From: Flammeovirgaceae bacterium BBD 1991-12 | GTDB lineage: Bacteria > Bacteroidota > Bacteroidia > Cytophagales > Cyclobacteriaceae | Reading direction: 5' to 3' | NCBI GenBank assembly: GCA_001657315.1 | Contig: LYSV01000025.1 | Location: 62,001 to 126,000, forward strand | Length of the DNA stretch: 64,000 bases | Shown: piece by piece, positions 32,839-41,705 of the stretch | How positions within the stretch are numbered: the stretch's first letter is position 1 | Layout of the letters: each line of letters starts with the position of its first letter | Position numbers and translations under genes: made by a program | The notes under the pieces: generated by a model | What the model was told of the DNA's origin: nothing | Seen by the model: the letters and a program-made list of their open reading frames with translations, nothing else | Database searches by the model: none

Positions 32839-35800
32839 TTAGTTTATAGCACCACCGATACCCACCAGAATCAACCCTGATTCTTCTTCGGAAAATCCTA
32901 CCGATATGTTAATAGAGAAGCTTTCCTTTACCGGGACAAAATAGACGCCAAATCCATATCCGGCATGGAATTCATCCGAGGTGTCAAAATCAGAATACAC
33001 CCTGCCCGTATCATAGAATCCCTTCAGGCCGAATTTAATAGGAATAATGGGAGTTTGAAACTCGGTAAGCTGTACCCTGAGTTCTGAATTGATAAACAGG
33101 GAAGATCGGCCTGTAAACCTGTTTAGTTCATAACCCCGCAGGTGATTCTGCTGGCCCAGGTATGCCATTTTATAGAAGGGGATCACATCCTCTCCATAGC
33201 TGGTCGATCCTCCAAGCCTGACGCCGAGAGTCCATGGATTCTTCATTCTCCACGTCGCAAATTTCTCAATGAATCCCTGTGTGACACCGTAGCCTTCATT
33301 ATCTTCACTGGTAATGATGCCACTTTGGTGTTTTAGGTACAAGCGCATTCCCTGCTCCGGCAGATCCGCTCTGTCTCTGAAGTCGAGATCAAGTTCAGCA
33401 ATAGCTTCTGTCAAACCAAGATCCCTCAGCCCAAAGAGATTCAGATCGAGTGTATCTATCAATTCAAAGATCGTACCCTGATCAATTACAGATTGATTTT
33501 CTTCCAGTCGAACTCCAAGTTTAAAGCTGCTTTTTTTCCAAAAGTCCCTGGTTAGTCCCACAGCACCGCTATAGGTTTCATAACGGGCCTGGTAAAAACC
33601 GGCATCATCAAGATCATCATCATTGGCCGTGCCATTGCCCACCCCAAAGAACTTGTTAAAATCGTTGTTATCTGCTGCAAGCCCTTCAACCTCAACGTCC
33701 CACTTGCCCAGCACGTGGCGAAAGCGTCCTGTATAGCTTAGGATCAGGATGTTCTCCGTGGTAAACCTCCCCTTAAGGGTATGTATGGTGCTGTAATCAG
33801 CTTTCCCAAATCTTTGACGTGTAAAGCGAACCCCCAATGTGCCACCAAATCCATTGGTGGAATTTGATCCAATAGAAAAAACAGGACGATACCTGTGATA
33901 GGCAAAGCGTGTCCGGTCATAATTGTAGAGTGTATTATCCCAGTGATTGACCTGTTTACCCTCACGCCCCGGATCAATCGTAGAGTCAGGGTCTTTCTCA
34001 TAGATCAGTGTTTGCCTGCCAACTGCCTTAACGGAAGACTCATCGGTGATCCGGTCGACATCCGGCCCACCAATAATCCTTATTTTGATGGATCTCCGGG
34101 CTTCTCCAGAAACGTTAAATACATCGGCCCCCGCCAGGCCGAACAGTCTTATCTCCTGTGTTTCTTTTGGGTTAAATACACGTTTATAGAGCTTCCTGCC
34201 TTTTGTACCATCTTTTTTTAGATTCCGTACAGTTACTACCGTATTACCGTTGGTCTCTCTAACTACCTTAAAGTGCTCCCGTTTGTTCGAGCCTACAACA
34301 TCTACCTCTCTGGCCAGCATGAGATAATACTCATTAGCATATTTTTTCAGATCCCTTACACGCTGCTTTAACTTTTCTTCAATTTCCTGACCTGACAAGG
34401 CATAAGTCTCCTTAGGCATCTTTTTCACAGACTCTTCAATAACTTTATCCGTAATTTTTGATTGAATATAACCCGCGGCGTCCATCCACTGCTCTTTGGA
34501 AAGCTCACTGAGCAGAAACCGATCGAAGTGTCTTGATTGCCATGTCAGACTTTTGATATCATGGATCTCCAGCCCGAAGTTCTCACCACTCGGCTTTGCC
34601 CATTTTCTGTCTGCCAGCCAGATCAGTGCACCATCCCATCGTGAAAAAACATGGTCACGATCACGCGGAATGGGACGATAGGTCATGCCATCTTCGTCAT
34701 TACCATAACCCGCCCATTTCCAGTTATCCTCATGCCTCCCCCAGTCACCAACCAGTATATCGAACATCCTGGCCCTGGAATATTCCTGAGCATTGATCAT
34801 GTTGTCATTATCCTTGTACAGTTTTCTGAACATTTTGTAGCTCTGCAATACCTCTTCTGCCTCGGCAAAAGGAAATTTTACTTTTTTTACATTGATGGGT
34901 TTTTCTTCCAGCATACCCAGCAGACCTGCGTATTTTTTCCGGAAAGGACCGAGCACCGGGTCATCAGGCAAAACAAATAATTCTGGTCTGGCATGAAGAA
35001 TATCGGTCTCATCCAGCATAGCGCTCGTGATCATGGCTCCGTAGGGGTGCTGCATGGATGTAACATCCCTGAAAGTTTCCGACACGATGGTTCCGCGGAA
35101 ATCACGTCCAAGGACCATAGTAGGGTCTTTATCCACCGAACGAAAAGCATACTCCCTCCCATCCCCACCTTTCATTTTCAAAGATGTAGTCTGTCGCCCT
35201 CCTCCTTTTTCATAGACGGTTAACCCATTTTTCTCGAGGTTGAGATCTAAATAGGGCACTTCAATCGTTTCATTCCATGTTGACCGGTAGTGTGTCCCAA
35301 AAAGGAATCTTTTCATCCCTTTTGCCGGATATAAACCACCTGTTACTTTAGTAGTTCTATGTGTTGGTTTACCATTGACCGCTTCGATGGGTTCCTTCTG
35401 GCAGGGAACGTAGGCGGTATTCATCACCGCACTGCCCTCTATTCGTTCACAAGGTGAGTTCAGTAGCGTTTCCTGTTTGAGTATCGAAAAACCATCATCT
35501 TCTGTCCTTTGATGGGCAGTATAATCTACCCGGCCATCTGCATAATAGATTAGTTCGATCAAACCGACGGATGGCCTGGCGAACCGTACTTTAGTCTTAT
35601 CTTTTCCGGTAAACCGGGCAGTGGCTGCTGCACCGCTGTTCACAAAAAAACTCCCGTATTCCTCAAGCACCTGCAGGTTATAGTCATGCCCGGAAGCATA
35701 GATCGTTGAACTTTTATCAGCAATGAGGTTTTCGATGTCGTGCCGGATCGGATCAAAGCGTTGATTGGTTATATCGAGTGGAGTGCCAATATTTTGCCGG

Positions 35801-36516
35801 TATGCTGCTCTGAAACTTCCGAACAACGGAGGGGCCCAGTGTGCTTTGGGTGATGTTTTACCCCCGTATTCTCCAACAGATATCAGTGGAAAATGCCCCG
35901 CAACCAACAGGTTCTTGCCATTGGCGTCTTCCAGCTCTTCCCTAAGTTCATTCTCAAAATCGGTTTTGGTCACAATTTTGCAATCAGCATCAGCAGGTAG
36001 CGGTTTATCATAGGGGTGGTTCCACCATTGTGTATTTATGGCAACCAGTACAAGGTTTTCAGACAGGTCCACACTTTCCGGTCCGGGACACCCTTTGGAT
36101 ATGGCCCAGGTCACATTATTAAAACCCATGGTATCTACTGCTTTTTCCAAAGCCTTTACACTCTTTAGGCCTTCCCTGCCGGAGTTTGACCAATCCCGGT
36201 CTCCGGGTATGATCACAACCCGTCCAATATCAAACTGTGATACCACCTCAAGTAACTTCCGGGACTTTGACAGGTCTTCCGGGGCGGGTAGGCCATGGGT
36301 ATCCACAAGGTCTCCATTTAAAAGAACAGTAAAGGGTTCCTTTACAGGCAGGAGATGTCTGAACTGCTCATAGAATTTTGAGTCATGAGCAAGATCGGCA
36401 GTATTCCCTAACAGGTACACACGGTGATCAATATTCAAGGTCTGAGCATCCAGATTATGTAGGCTGCTGGTAACTGCAAGCCAAACAAAAAACAAACGGT
36501 AAGAAAATCTTTTCAC
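32839..36516 (-). CDS. Metallophosphoesterase fused to a C-terminal BamA/TamA-type outer-membrane barrel
   Basis: A 1225-residue protein with signal peptide MKRFSYRLFFVWLAVTSSLHNLDAQ. Residues 30-330 form a calcineurin-like phosphoesterase: LLNGDLVD (68-72 core), IIPGDRDWSNSG (about 108), VAGHFPLIS and YASGHDYNL supply the metal-binding Asp/Asn/His series. A middle region of about 500 residues (380-880) is of no family I know but has RPIPRDRDHVFSRWDG-type conserved-looking patches. From about 900 the sequence is a beta barrel: repeated aromatic strands ending FGLKGFYDTGRVYSDF and FSINISVGFSEEESG, as in BamA/surface-antigen proteins. So the phosphoesterase is tethered to the outer membrane. 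Substrate unknown. No neighbour shares its transcript clearly; 282 bases lie upstream. Confidence 0.88.
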   Translation of the reverse strand: MKRFSYRLFFVWLAVTSSLHNLDAQTLNIDHRVYLLGNTADLAHDSKFYEQFRHLLPVKEPFTVLLNGDLVDTHGLPAPEDLSKSRKLLEVVSQFDIGRVVIIPGDRDWSNSGREGLKSVKALEKAVDTMGFNNVTWAISKGCPGPESVDLSENLVLVAINTQWWNHPYDKPLPADADCKIVTKTDFENELREELEDANGKNLLVAGHFPLISVGEYGGKTSPKAHWAPPLFGSFRAAYRQNIGTPLDITNQRFDPIRHDIENLIADKSSTIYASGHDYNLQVLEEYGSFFVNSGAAATARFTGKDKTKVRFARPSVGLIELIYYADGRVDYTAHQRTEDDGFSILKQETLLNSPCERIEGSAVMNTAYVPCQKEPIEAVNGKPTHRTTKVTGGLYPAKGMKRFLFGTHYRSTWNETIEVPYLDLNLEKNGLTVYEKGGGRQTTSLKMKGGDGREYAFRSVDKDPTMVLGRDFRGTIVSETFRDVTSMQHPYGAMITSAMLDETDILHARPELFVLPDDPVLGPFRKKYAGLLGMLEEKPINVKKVKFPFAEAEEVLQSYKMFRKLYKDNDNMINAQEYSRARMFDILVGDWGRHEDNWKWAGYGNDEDGMTYRPIPRDRDHVFSRWDGALIWLADRKWAKPSGENFGLEIHDIKSLTWQSRHFDRFLLSELSKEQWMDAAGYIQSKITDKVIEESVKKMPKETYALSGQEIEEKLKQRVRDLKKYANEYYLMLAREVDVVGSNKREHFKVVRETNGNTVVTVRNLKKDGTKGRKLYKRVFNPKETQEIRLFGLAGADVFNVSGEARRSIKIRIIGGPDVDRITDESSVKAVGRQTLIYEKDPDSTIDPGREGKQVNHWDNTLYNYDRTRFAYHRYRPVFSIGSNSTNGFGGTLGVRFTRQRFGKADYSTIHTLKGRFTTENILILSYTGRFRHVLGKWDVEVEGLAADNNDFNKFFGVGNGTANDDDLDDAGFYQARYETYSGAVGLTRDFWKKSSFKLGVRLEENQSVIDQGTIFELIDTLDLNLFGLRDLGLTEAIAELDLDFRDRADLPEQGMRLYLKHQSGIITSEDNEGYGVTQGFIEKFATWRMKNPWTLGVRLGGSTSYGEDVIPFYKMAYLGQQNHLRGYELNRFTGRSSLFINSELRVQLTEFQTPIIPIKFGLKGFYDTGRVYSDFDTSDEFHAGYGFGVYFVPVKESFSINISVGFSEEESGLILVGIGGAIN

Positions 36517-36570
36517 TTCTTAAGACCATTAGGTTAAAACAATTGAAGCAGATGTTTGATAATCACAGGC

Positions 36571-36760
36571 AGGCAATGACTGGTTTCATGAGCATCAAAT
36601 ATCATAGGCTTTTATTTAGCGTAAGAAAACACTCGTCTATCCCCGGTCCTGTGTGCTTACAGACCGAAGATCGCGTGATAAATGGTCTGTGAGGACACAG
36701 ACCATGGATTTGAAGGCAATAACTACCGTTTCACGTTCATCAAATATCATAAATTGTTAT
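36571..36760. repeat. Imperfect ~45-bp direct repeat flanking a hairpin
   Basis: The stretch 36571-36616 recurs at 36714-36760; the best-conserved core (36584-36606 and 36729-36751) matches at 20 of 23 bases, sharing CATCAAATATCATA. Between them lies a perfect 10-bp stem, ATGGTCTGTG-agga-CACAGACCAT (36682-36705). It occupies the region between the channel gene end and the phosphoesterase start, both minus-strand. Confidence 0.55.
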
Positions 36761-36798
36761 CTAAAGTACTTACGGTAATGAAACCCGGTATAAAACAT

Positions 36799-37467
36799 TT
36801 ACCCGGATTGCGCCGATTGATTGATATACTTACCCACTATGGTCGCTGTGATGATCACCAGATAGAACTGTCCCATCAGACCAATCAACACAGTAGCCTT
36901 CTCAGCCAGCAGGGTGACGGGAAGTATATCTCCATAACCTATGGTGAGTAGTGTAATAAAACTGAAATAGATCAACCGGTCTGTTACAGCTATCGTCATC
37001 GTCTCCCCTGTGTAGAGGCCATGGAACGAATCCGGATGGACCAGCTCAATGCTCAGGCAAATGAAAAAGCCGAGCAATCCGAGAGAAATATAGCCGCTGA
37101 CCACGCCAAAGATCACGCTTTCACTGATCCGTCTTGCCTGCCATACCTGCTTTATCGTTTCGATACTTACTACTATATAAAAAAGAAAATAGATGATCAT
37201 TCTGCTTACCCCTACGCTCCTGGCGTCAATACCGCCCAACAGAGAAGTACCCAGCAGGACTACGGTTATGGCCAGTAGCACCACAAAGAACCACATCAGG
37301 CGCCTTTTTCTGGATATCAGCAGTGCACCCGCCAACAGATTGGCCTGAAAAAGCACAGGATACAGTATGTCCTGATACCAGTAGACAGGAACCAGTAAGG
37401 ACCCGAACAATACTGCTACCTGACTGAAAAAGAAGATCTCAAACCGATATGGATATAGTTTTGGCAA
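36799..37467 (-). CDS. Potassium-channel-family membrane protein
   Basis: A 222-residue protein with six hydrophobic segments. The last two enclose a pore loop with the K+ selectivity filter TIGYGD (175-180). The first four segments do not show an arginine-rich S4, so it is not a classical voltage sensor; some Arg are clustered at 53-56 (RKRR) and 112-113. No RCK/TrkA domain is present. The start is seven bases from the stop of the RND pump gene, so it ends the efflux operon. The role there is not obvious: setting membrane potential, or an unrelated insertion into the operon. Confidence 0.88.
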   Translation of the reverse strand: MPKLYPYRFEIFFFSQVAVLFGSLLVPVYWYQDILYPVLFQANLLAGALLISRKRRLMWFFVVLLAITVVLLGTSLLGGIDARSVGVSRMIIYFLFYIVVSIETIKQVWQARRISESVIFGVVSGYISLGLLGFFICLSIELVHPDSFHGLYTGETMTIAVTDRLIYFSFITLLTIGYGDILPVTLLAEKATVLIGLMGQFYLVIITATIVGKYINQSAQSG

Positions 37468-37474
37468 AGCTAAA

Positions 37475-40400
37475 CTAGTCTAGCAGGACCTTATTGAAGT
37501 TATAATCATGATAACTCACTTTGTACAATACACTGTAAAAAGCCGGAATGAATAACAGCGTAATGATCGTCCCAAACAACAGACCGACCATTATCGTCAC
37601 AGCCATGGGTTCCCAAATGGCTCCGCCGCCAAGGTAAAGAGGTATCAGGCCCAGTACCGTAGTGAACGTAGCCAGTAAAATAGGCCTGAACCGTTGCAGG
37701 CAGGCGCCTATGATAGCATCCTGGGGCTTTCGCTTCAATTCCTTTTCTTCAATTTCAATCCGGTCAATAAGTACAATAGCATTGTTAATGACAATACCTG
37801 CCAGTGATATAACCCCAAGAAATGCCATAAAACCAAAAGGAACACGAAACAGCATCAGGCCAAGGACCATACCTATCACTCCAAGAGGTATGGTACAAAC
37901 GATCATGGTCATTTTACGGAACGAATTGAACTGGATGATCAATAGCATGACAATGATAAAGCCTGAAAGCGGAAGATATTTCCCAACCGCTCCCATATTT
38001 TCGGCAGTGCTCTCTGCATCACCTCCCAACTGGTAGGTGTAACCTGCCCAGCTGGCTTCCTGCTCCTTTAGCCATGGCGTCATTTCAGCCATGATCGCAG
38101 CTGCGTTACCCTCATCCGTCAATTCACTGGATATGTTGATCGTCCGGTTCAGATCCAGTCGTTTGATCCTGGAGTACTGCCACTGCGGACGTATGGATGC
38201 CACCTGTAGCAGTGGTATACTTTTGCCTGAATTCTGGGCATAGATGTTCAACGTTTCAAGAGACGCTAGGGACTGTTGTGCTCCCTGGTCGCTCAGGATT
38301 AAAATGGGAATGGATTTATCGCCCTCCCGAAACTCACCTGCCTGAAAACCGTCCAAAACAGTCTGCAATGATATAGCAATGTCCTGGTTGGTAACCCCGG
38401 CCAGTTGCGCTTTGTTCTGATCAATATCTATCACAAACTTCTTCCCCTTCGGCCCCCAGTCATCCTTCACATTCTTGGTGCCCGGAATGGCAAAAAGCCT
38501 TGCCTTGATCTGCTGTGAGATCTCCGCCAGTTTATCAGGATCATCTCCTGAGACTTTGATCTCGATCGAGGTACCTCCACCCCCCGAACCCAGCAGGCCC
38601 ACTTTTATATCGGCATTGGGAAAACCGGAAAAGCAGAAAGCATCCAGCCGCCGTACCATCTCTGCATTGATAAGAAAAGAGGAGGTATTGACGAGAATAT
38701 GAGCATAGTTGGAGTTGGGCTCATCTGCACTATAGCCCAGATCGTACGCAGACGGACCTTCACCTATAAAAGCGGACCAGTCCACTATGCCAGCCTGCCT
38801 TGCGTCTGTCACCTTCAGCTCTTCTACTATAAACTTCTCTATATCCAGCACGGTCTGTTCGGTACGGCTGATCTTGGTGCCTTCCGGCAAATTGATATCC
38901 ACCGTGATCATATTGCGGTCACTATCAGGAAAAAAGATAAAGGCCAGCTGAGTAAAGCCTGCCAACGATAAAAAGAACAGGATCACAATACCTGCAAGCA
39001 CCGTTCTCTTCCACGCCAGGGCAATTAAAATGAGATCCTTGTATTTTGACTTGAGTGTGTTGATGATCCTGTCAAGAACACTGCCCTTTTGACCTTCTTT
39101 CCTTTTTACTTTTAGGAAGTAGACACAAAACAAGGTGATGATGCTCAATGAAATGATCCATGAGGACAGTAGCGCAATGCTGATCACCACAAAGAGCGGT
39201 CCCATAATATCCCCCATGACCGATTCAGCCATGTAAAAGGCCAGAAAGGCAGCCGAAGTGGTCAGGGTGGAGATCAGCAACGGAATGAAAAGCTCTGAAC
39301 AGGATGTTATGGCGGCCTCCCGTACATCATGACCCTTCTCCAGCTTCACCATGATGGACTCTGCTACCACTATACCATTGTCTACCATCATACCCAGAGC
39401 CATGATCAGCGCCGCCAGCGTGATCTGATTAAGCCCTACTCCTATCAATCCCATCACCATGAGCGTGGTAATAGTAACAATCGGAATCAGACTGGCAATG
39501 ACCAACCCCGTACGCAGCCCCAGAAAAAAGAGCATCACGGCCAATACAATACCGATAGCCTGAAGCAGATTCCCGATAAAATCACCGATCTTCAGGTTGA
39601 TATAGTGGTCTATGGACGAGATACGAAATACATTCAACCCTATGGGAAGCCTGTCCTGCCACTCAGCCAGCACTTGATCCAGCTCTTCACCCAGCTTTAT
39701 GATATTGGCTCCCTCCTTGAGTGAGACATGCAATGAGATGGCATCTCTGCCATTGATCCTGACCTTCTGTTCAGGAGGATTAATGTACCCCTTCTTTACA
39801 TTGGTGATGTCTTCCAGGGACACTACCTGCCCGTTTTCACCCACCGGGATCAGCATGTTCCGGATGTCAGTTATATCGTCAAAATTACCCGTTGGCTCCA
39901 GAATTATCCGTTCATCCTCCATGTTTACCTGTCCCCCTGAACTTAAAATATTGGTACTGGAAATGAGGCTCTGAAGCCGGTTGGAGGTAAGCCCGTAGGC
40001 TTTAAGTTTTGTATTGTCAAATTCTACAAAAACACGTTCCTCCTGTGTACCGTTGAGTTCTACTTTTGCCGCGTCTTCCAGCTTGATGAGGTCATCCCTC
40101 AGATCATCCGCATACTCCTTCATTTCCGTATAGGAAAACCCATCACTGGTCAGGCCTACGGCTATACCAAAGACCTCCCCAATGCCGTCGTCATTAAGCT
40201 GAGGCTTTACATTACTGGGAAGACCCTGTATGGTGTTCAGCTTTCTTCTCAGTCTGTCCCAGACCGCCTGCAGATCCCGTGGGGCTACTTCCATTTTGAG
40301 CTCCACATTTACCACCGAAAGTCCGGTACGCGAGGTGCTTTTTACATTTTTAAGCTCCGGCAGTTCCTGTGCCACCTTTTCTATTTTATCAGTCACCAGT

Positions 40401-40582
40401 TCTTCAACACGCTCAGGACCGGCCCCAGGGAACGACGACACCACGGTGGCCACCCGAACGGTATAGGGGGGCATACTGTCACGCGACAACGTCTGATACA
40501 GCATAACACCGAAAACTATTATTACAAGCAGGATACTTAAAACAACACGGTTTTTTTCTATGGAGAACTGGGTTAGATTCAT
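37475..40582 (-). CDS. Efflux RND transporter permease (HAE-type)
   Basis: A 1035-residue inner-membrane pump in the AcrB superfamily, of normal length. N-terminal TM (VVLSILLVIIVFGVMLYQTL), then the porter domain start (YTVRVATVVSSFPGAGPERVEELVT). TM4 carries GMMVDNGIVVAESI: one Asp of the usual pair is present and the next is Asn; TM10 has SLAGIVINNAIVLIDRIE, without the AcrB Lys. This pattern is found in other Bacteroidota pumps, so the proton relay differs from AcrB. It takes substrates from the periplasm or membrane and passes them through the adaptor to the TolC-like protein. Start is 23 bases after the adaptor gene; operon of four. Confidence 0.95.
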   Translation of the reverse strand: MNLTQFSIEKNRVVLSILLVIIVFGVMLYQTLSRDSMPPYTVRVATVVSSFPGAGPERVEELVTDKIEKVAQELPELKNVKSTSRTGLSVVNVELKMEVAPRDLQAVWDRLRRKLNTIQGLPSNVKPQLNDDGIGEVFGIAVGLTSDGFSYTEMKEYADDLRDDLIKLEDAAKVELNGTQEERVFVEFDNTKLKAYGLTSNRLQSLISSTNILSSGGQVNMEDERIILEPTGNFDDITDIRNMLIPVGENGQVVSLEDITNVKKGYINPPEQKVRINGRDAISLHVSLKEGANIIKLGEELDQVLAEWQDRLPIGLNVFRISSIDHYINLKIGDFIGNLLQAIGIVLAVMLFFLGLRTGLVIASLIPIVTITTLMVMGLIGVGLNQITLAALIMALGMMVDNGIVVAESIMVKLEKGHDVREAAITSCSELFIPLLISTLTTSAAFLAFYMAESVMGDIMGPLFVVISIALLSSWIISLSIITLFCVYFLKVKRKEGQKGSVLDRIINTLKSKYKDLILIALAWKRTVLAGIVILFFLSLAGFTQLAFIFFPDSDRNMITVDINLPEGTKISRTEQTVLDIEKFIVEELKVTDARQAGIVDWSAFIGEGPSAYDLGYSADEPNSNYAHILVNTSSFLINAEMVRRLDAFCFSGFPNADIKVGLLGSGGGGTSIEIKVSGDDPDKLAEISQQIKARLFAIPGTKNVKDDWGPKGKKFVIDIDQNKAQLAGVTNQDIAISLQTVLDGFQAGEFREGDKSIPILILSDQGAQQSLASLETLNIYAQNSGKSIPLLQVASIRPQWQYSRIKRLDLNRTINISSELTDEGNAAAIMAEMTPWLKEQEASWAGYTYQLGGDAESTAENMGAVGKYLPLSGFIIVMLLIIQFNSFRKMTMIVCTIPLGVIGMVLGLMLFRVPFGFMAFLGVISLAGIVINNAIVLIDRIEIEEKELKRKPQDAIIGACLQRFRPILLATFTTVLGLIPLYLGGGAIWEPMAVTIMVGLLFGTIITLLFIPAFYSVLYKVSYHDYNFNKVLLD

Positions 40583-40605
40583 GGCTCTTCAGCGGTAGGA
40601 AATAA

Positions 40606-41697
40606 TTATTGTAAACTTACTTTTTGTCCGTCAAGCAGGGTTTGCAGGCCGGCTGTGGCTATCATCTGACCCTCCGTAAGACCTTTCATTACCTTAAAAC
40701 CGTCCGGGGTCAGTTCGCCTACTTCTACAGATTGTTTCTTTACCGTACCGGTTTGCTGATCATCGGGCTCTATCACAAATACAAAGTTGCCGTTCCCATC
40801 CTCACCAACTGCCTTGAGCGGAATGATAAGGGTATTGCCGTCAGCTGCATCTCCTGATCTGAAATTAAAGGTGACATTTGCCGCCATACCCGGCTTTATG
40901 GCTGTTGATGCATTGGTAATACCAATTTTCACCAGGTATGTAGCGGAGCCGGGGTCAACAATTGGTGCAACCTCTATGACGCTTGCCGTGAACTTTTCTT
41001 CCAGCGCAGAAAAAGTGATCTCCGTGTCCATACCCAGCTGCACTTTGTTGATCACATTCTCAGGCAGGCCTACCTCAACGTTAATGTCAGCCCCCGCGTT
41101 AAGAACGGCTATTACCTGTCCGGCACTTATATTTTCATTTTGAGCGCCATCGGTATCGGCGATAATCCCGTCGCTTGGCGCGTAGATAAATCCGTAGCTC
41201 ACCTGGGTTTGCTGGATGCTCTTGTTCCTTTTGGCAGATTCATATTGATCCAGTGCGGATTGATAGGAATTTTTGGCGGCCTGATAGTCGCTTAAGGAAA
41301 CACCCTGTCTTTCATACAGGGCCTTTATGCGTTCCAGTTCGGTTTTAGCGGTGTTCATTGACGATTCCGCCGCCCTAAGTGCTGATACTGCCTTCTCATA
41401 AGCTAGCGTGGCCTCAATATTGTCCAGCCGGGCGATCAGGTCTCCCTTCTTTACCGTTTGCCCTACTTTAGCATTGATCTCTGCGATGATGCCAGAGCTT
41501 CTGAAGCTCAGCTGGATCTCATCTCCGGCCTTTGCGGTACCACTAAAGGTCCTTATCTGTTGTCCATCTGCCGTTCCTACTACCTGGAACTTAACCGGTC
41601 GTAGCACTTCTTCCTTTTTTTCGTCTTTGCCTCCACATCCGGAGCATACGGCTATTGCAGCAATGAGAACATATTTTTTTTGAAGAGACATATTCAT
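40606..41697 (-). CDS. Efflux RND periplasmic adaptor lipoprotein
   Basis: A 363-residue membrane-fusion protein. The N-terminus is a lipoprotein signal (KYVLIAAIAVCSGC), with an alternative start two codons later (MSLQKKY). Domain order is standard: barrel-sandwich lipoyl half (IIAEINAKVGQTVKKGDLIARLD), coiled-coil hairpin (about 90-150, ALRAAESSMNTAKTELERIKAL), second lipoyl half (FIYAPSDGIIADTDGAQNENISAGQ), beta barrel and membrane-proximal domain (VGEDGNGNFVFVIEPDDQQ, VEVGELTPDGFKVMKGL). It bridges the pump and the TolC-like protein; eight bases after the TolC-like gene and 23 before the pump gene. Confidence 0.95.
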   Translation of the reverse strand: MNMSLQKKYVLIAAIAVCSGCGGKDEKKEEVLRPVKFQVVGTADGQQIRTFSGTAKAGDEIQLSFRSSGIIAEINAKVGQTVKKGDLIARLDNIEATLAYEKAVSALRAAESSMNTAKTELERIKALYERQGVSLSDYQAAKNSYQSALDQYESAKRNKSIQQTQVSYGFIYAPSDGIIADTDGAQNENISAGQVIAVLNAGADINVEVGLPENVINKVQLGMDTEITFSALEEKFTASVIEVAPIVDPGSATYLVKIGITNASTAIKPGMAANVTFNFRSGDAADGNTLIIPLKAVGEDGNGNFVFVIEPDDQQTGTVKKQSVEVGELTPDGFKVMKGLTEGQMIATAGLQTLLDGQKVSLQ

Positions 41698-41705
41698 AAT
41701 TCAAA

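Noticed and set aside
32650-32880. A 76-codon plus-strand frame in the padR/phosphoesterase gap
   Set aside because: Low-complexity His/Pro composition, no family, and it runs into the phosphoesterase 3' end.
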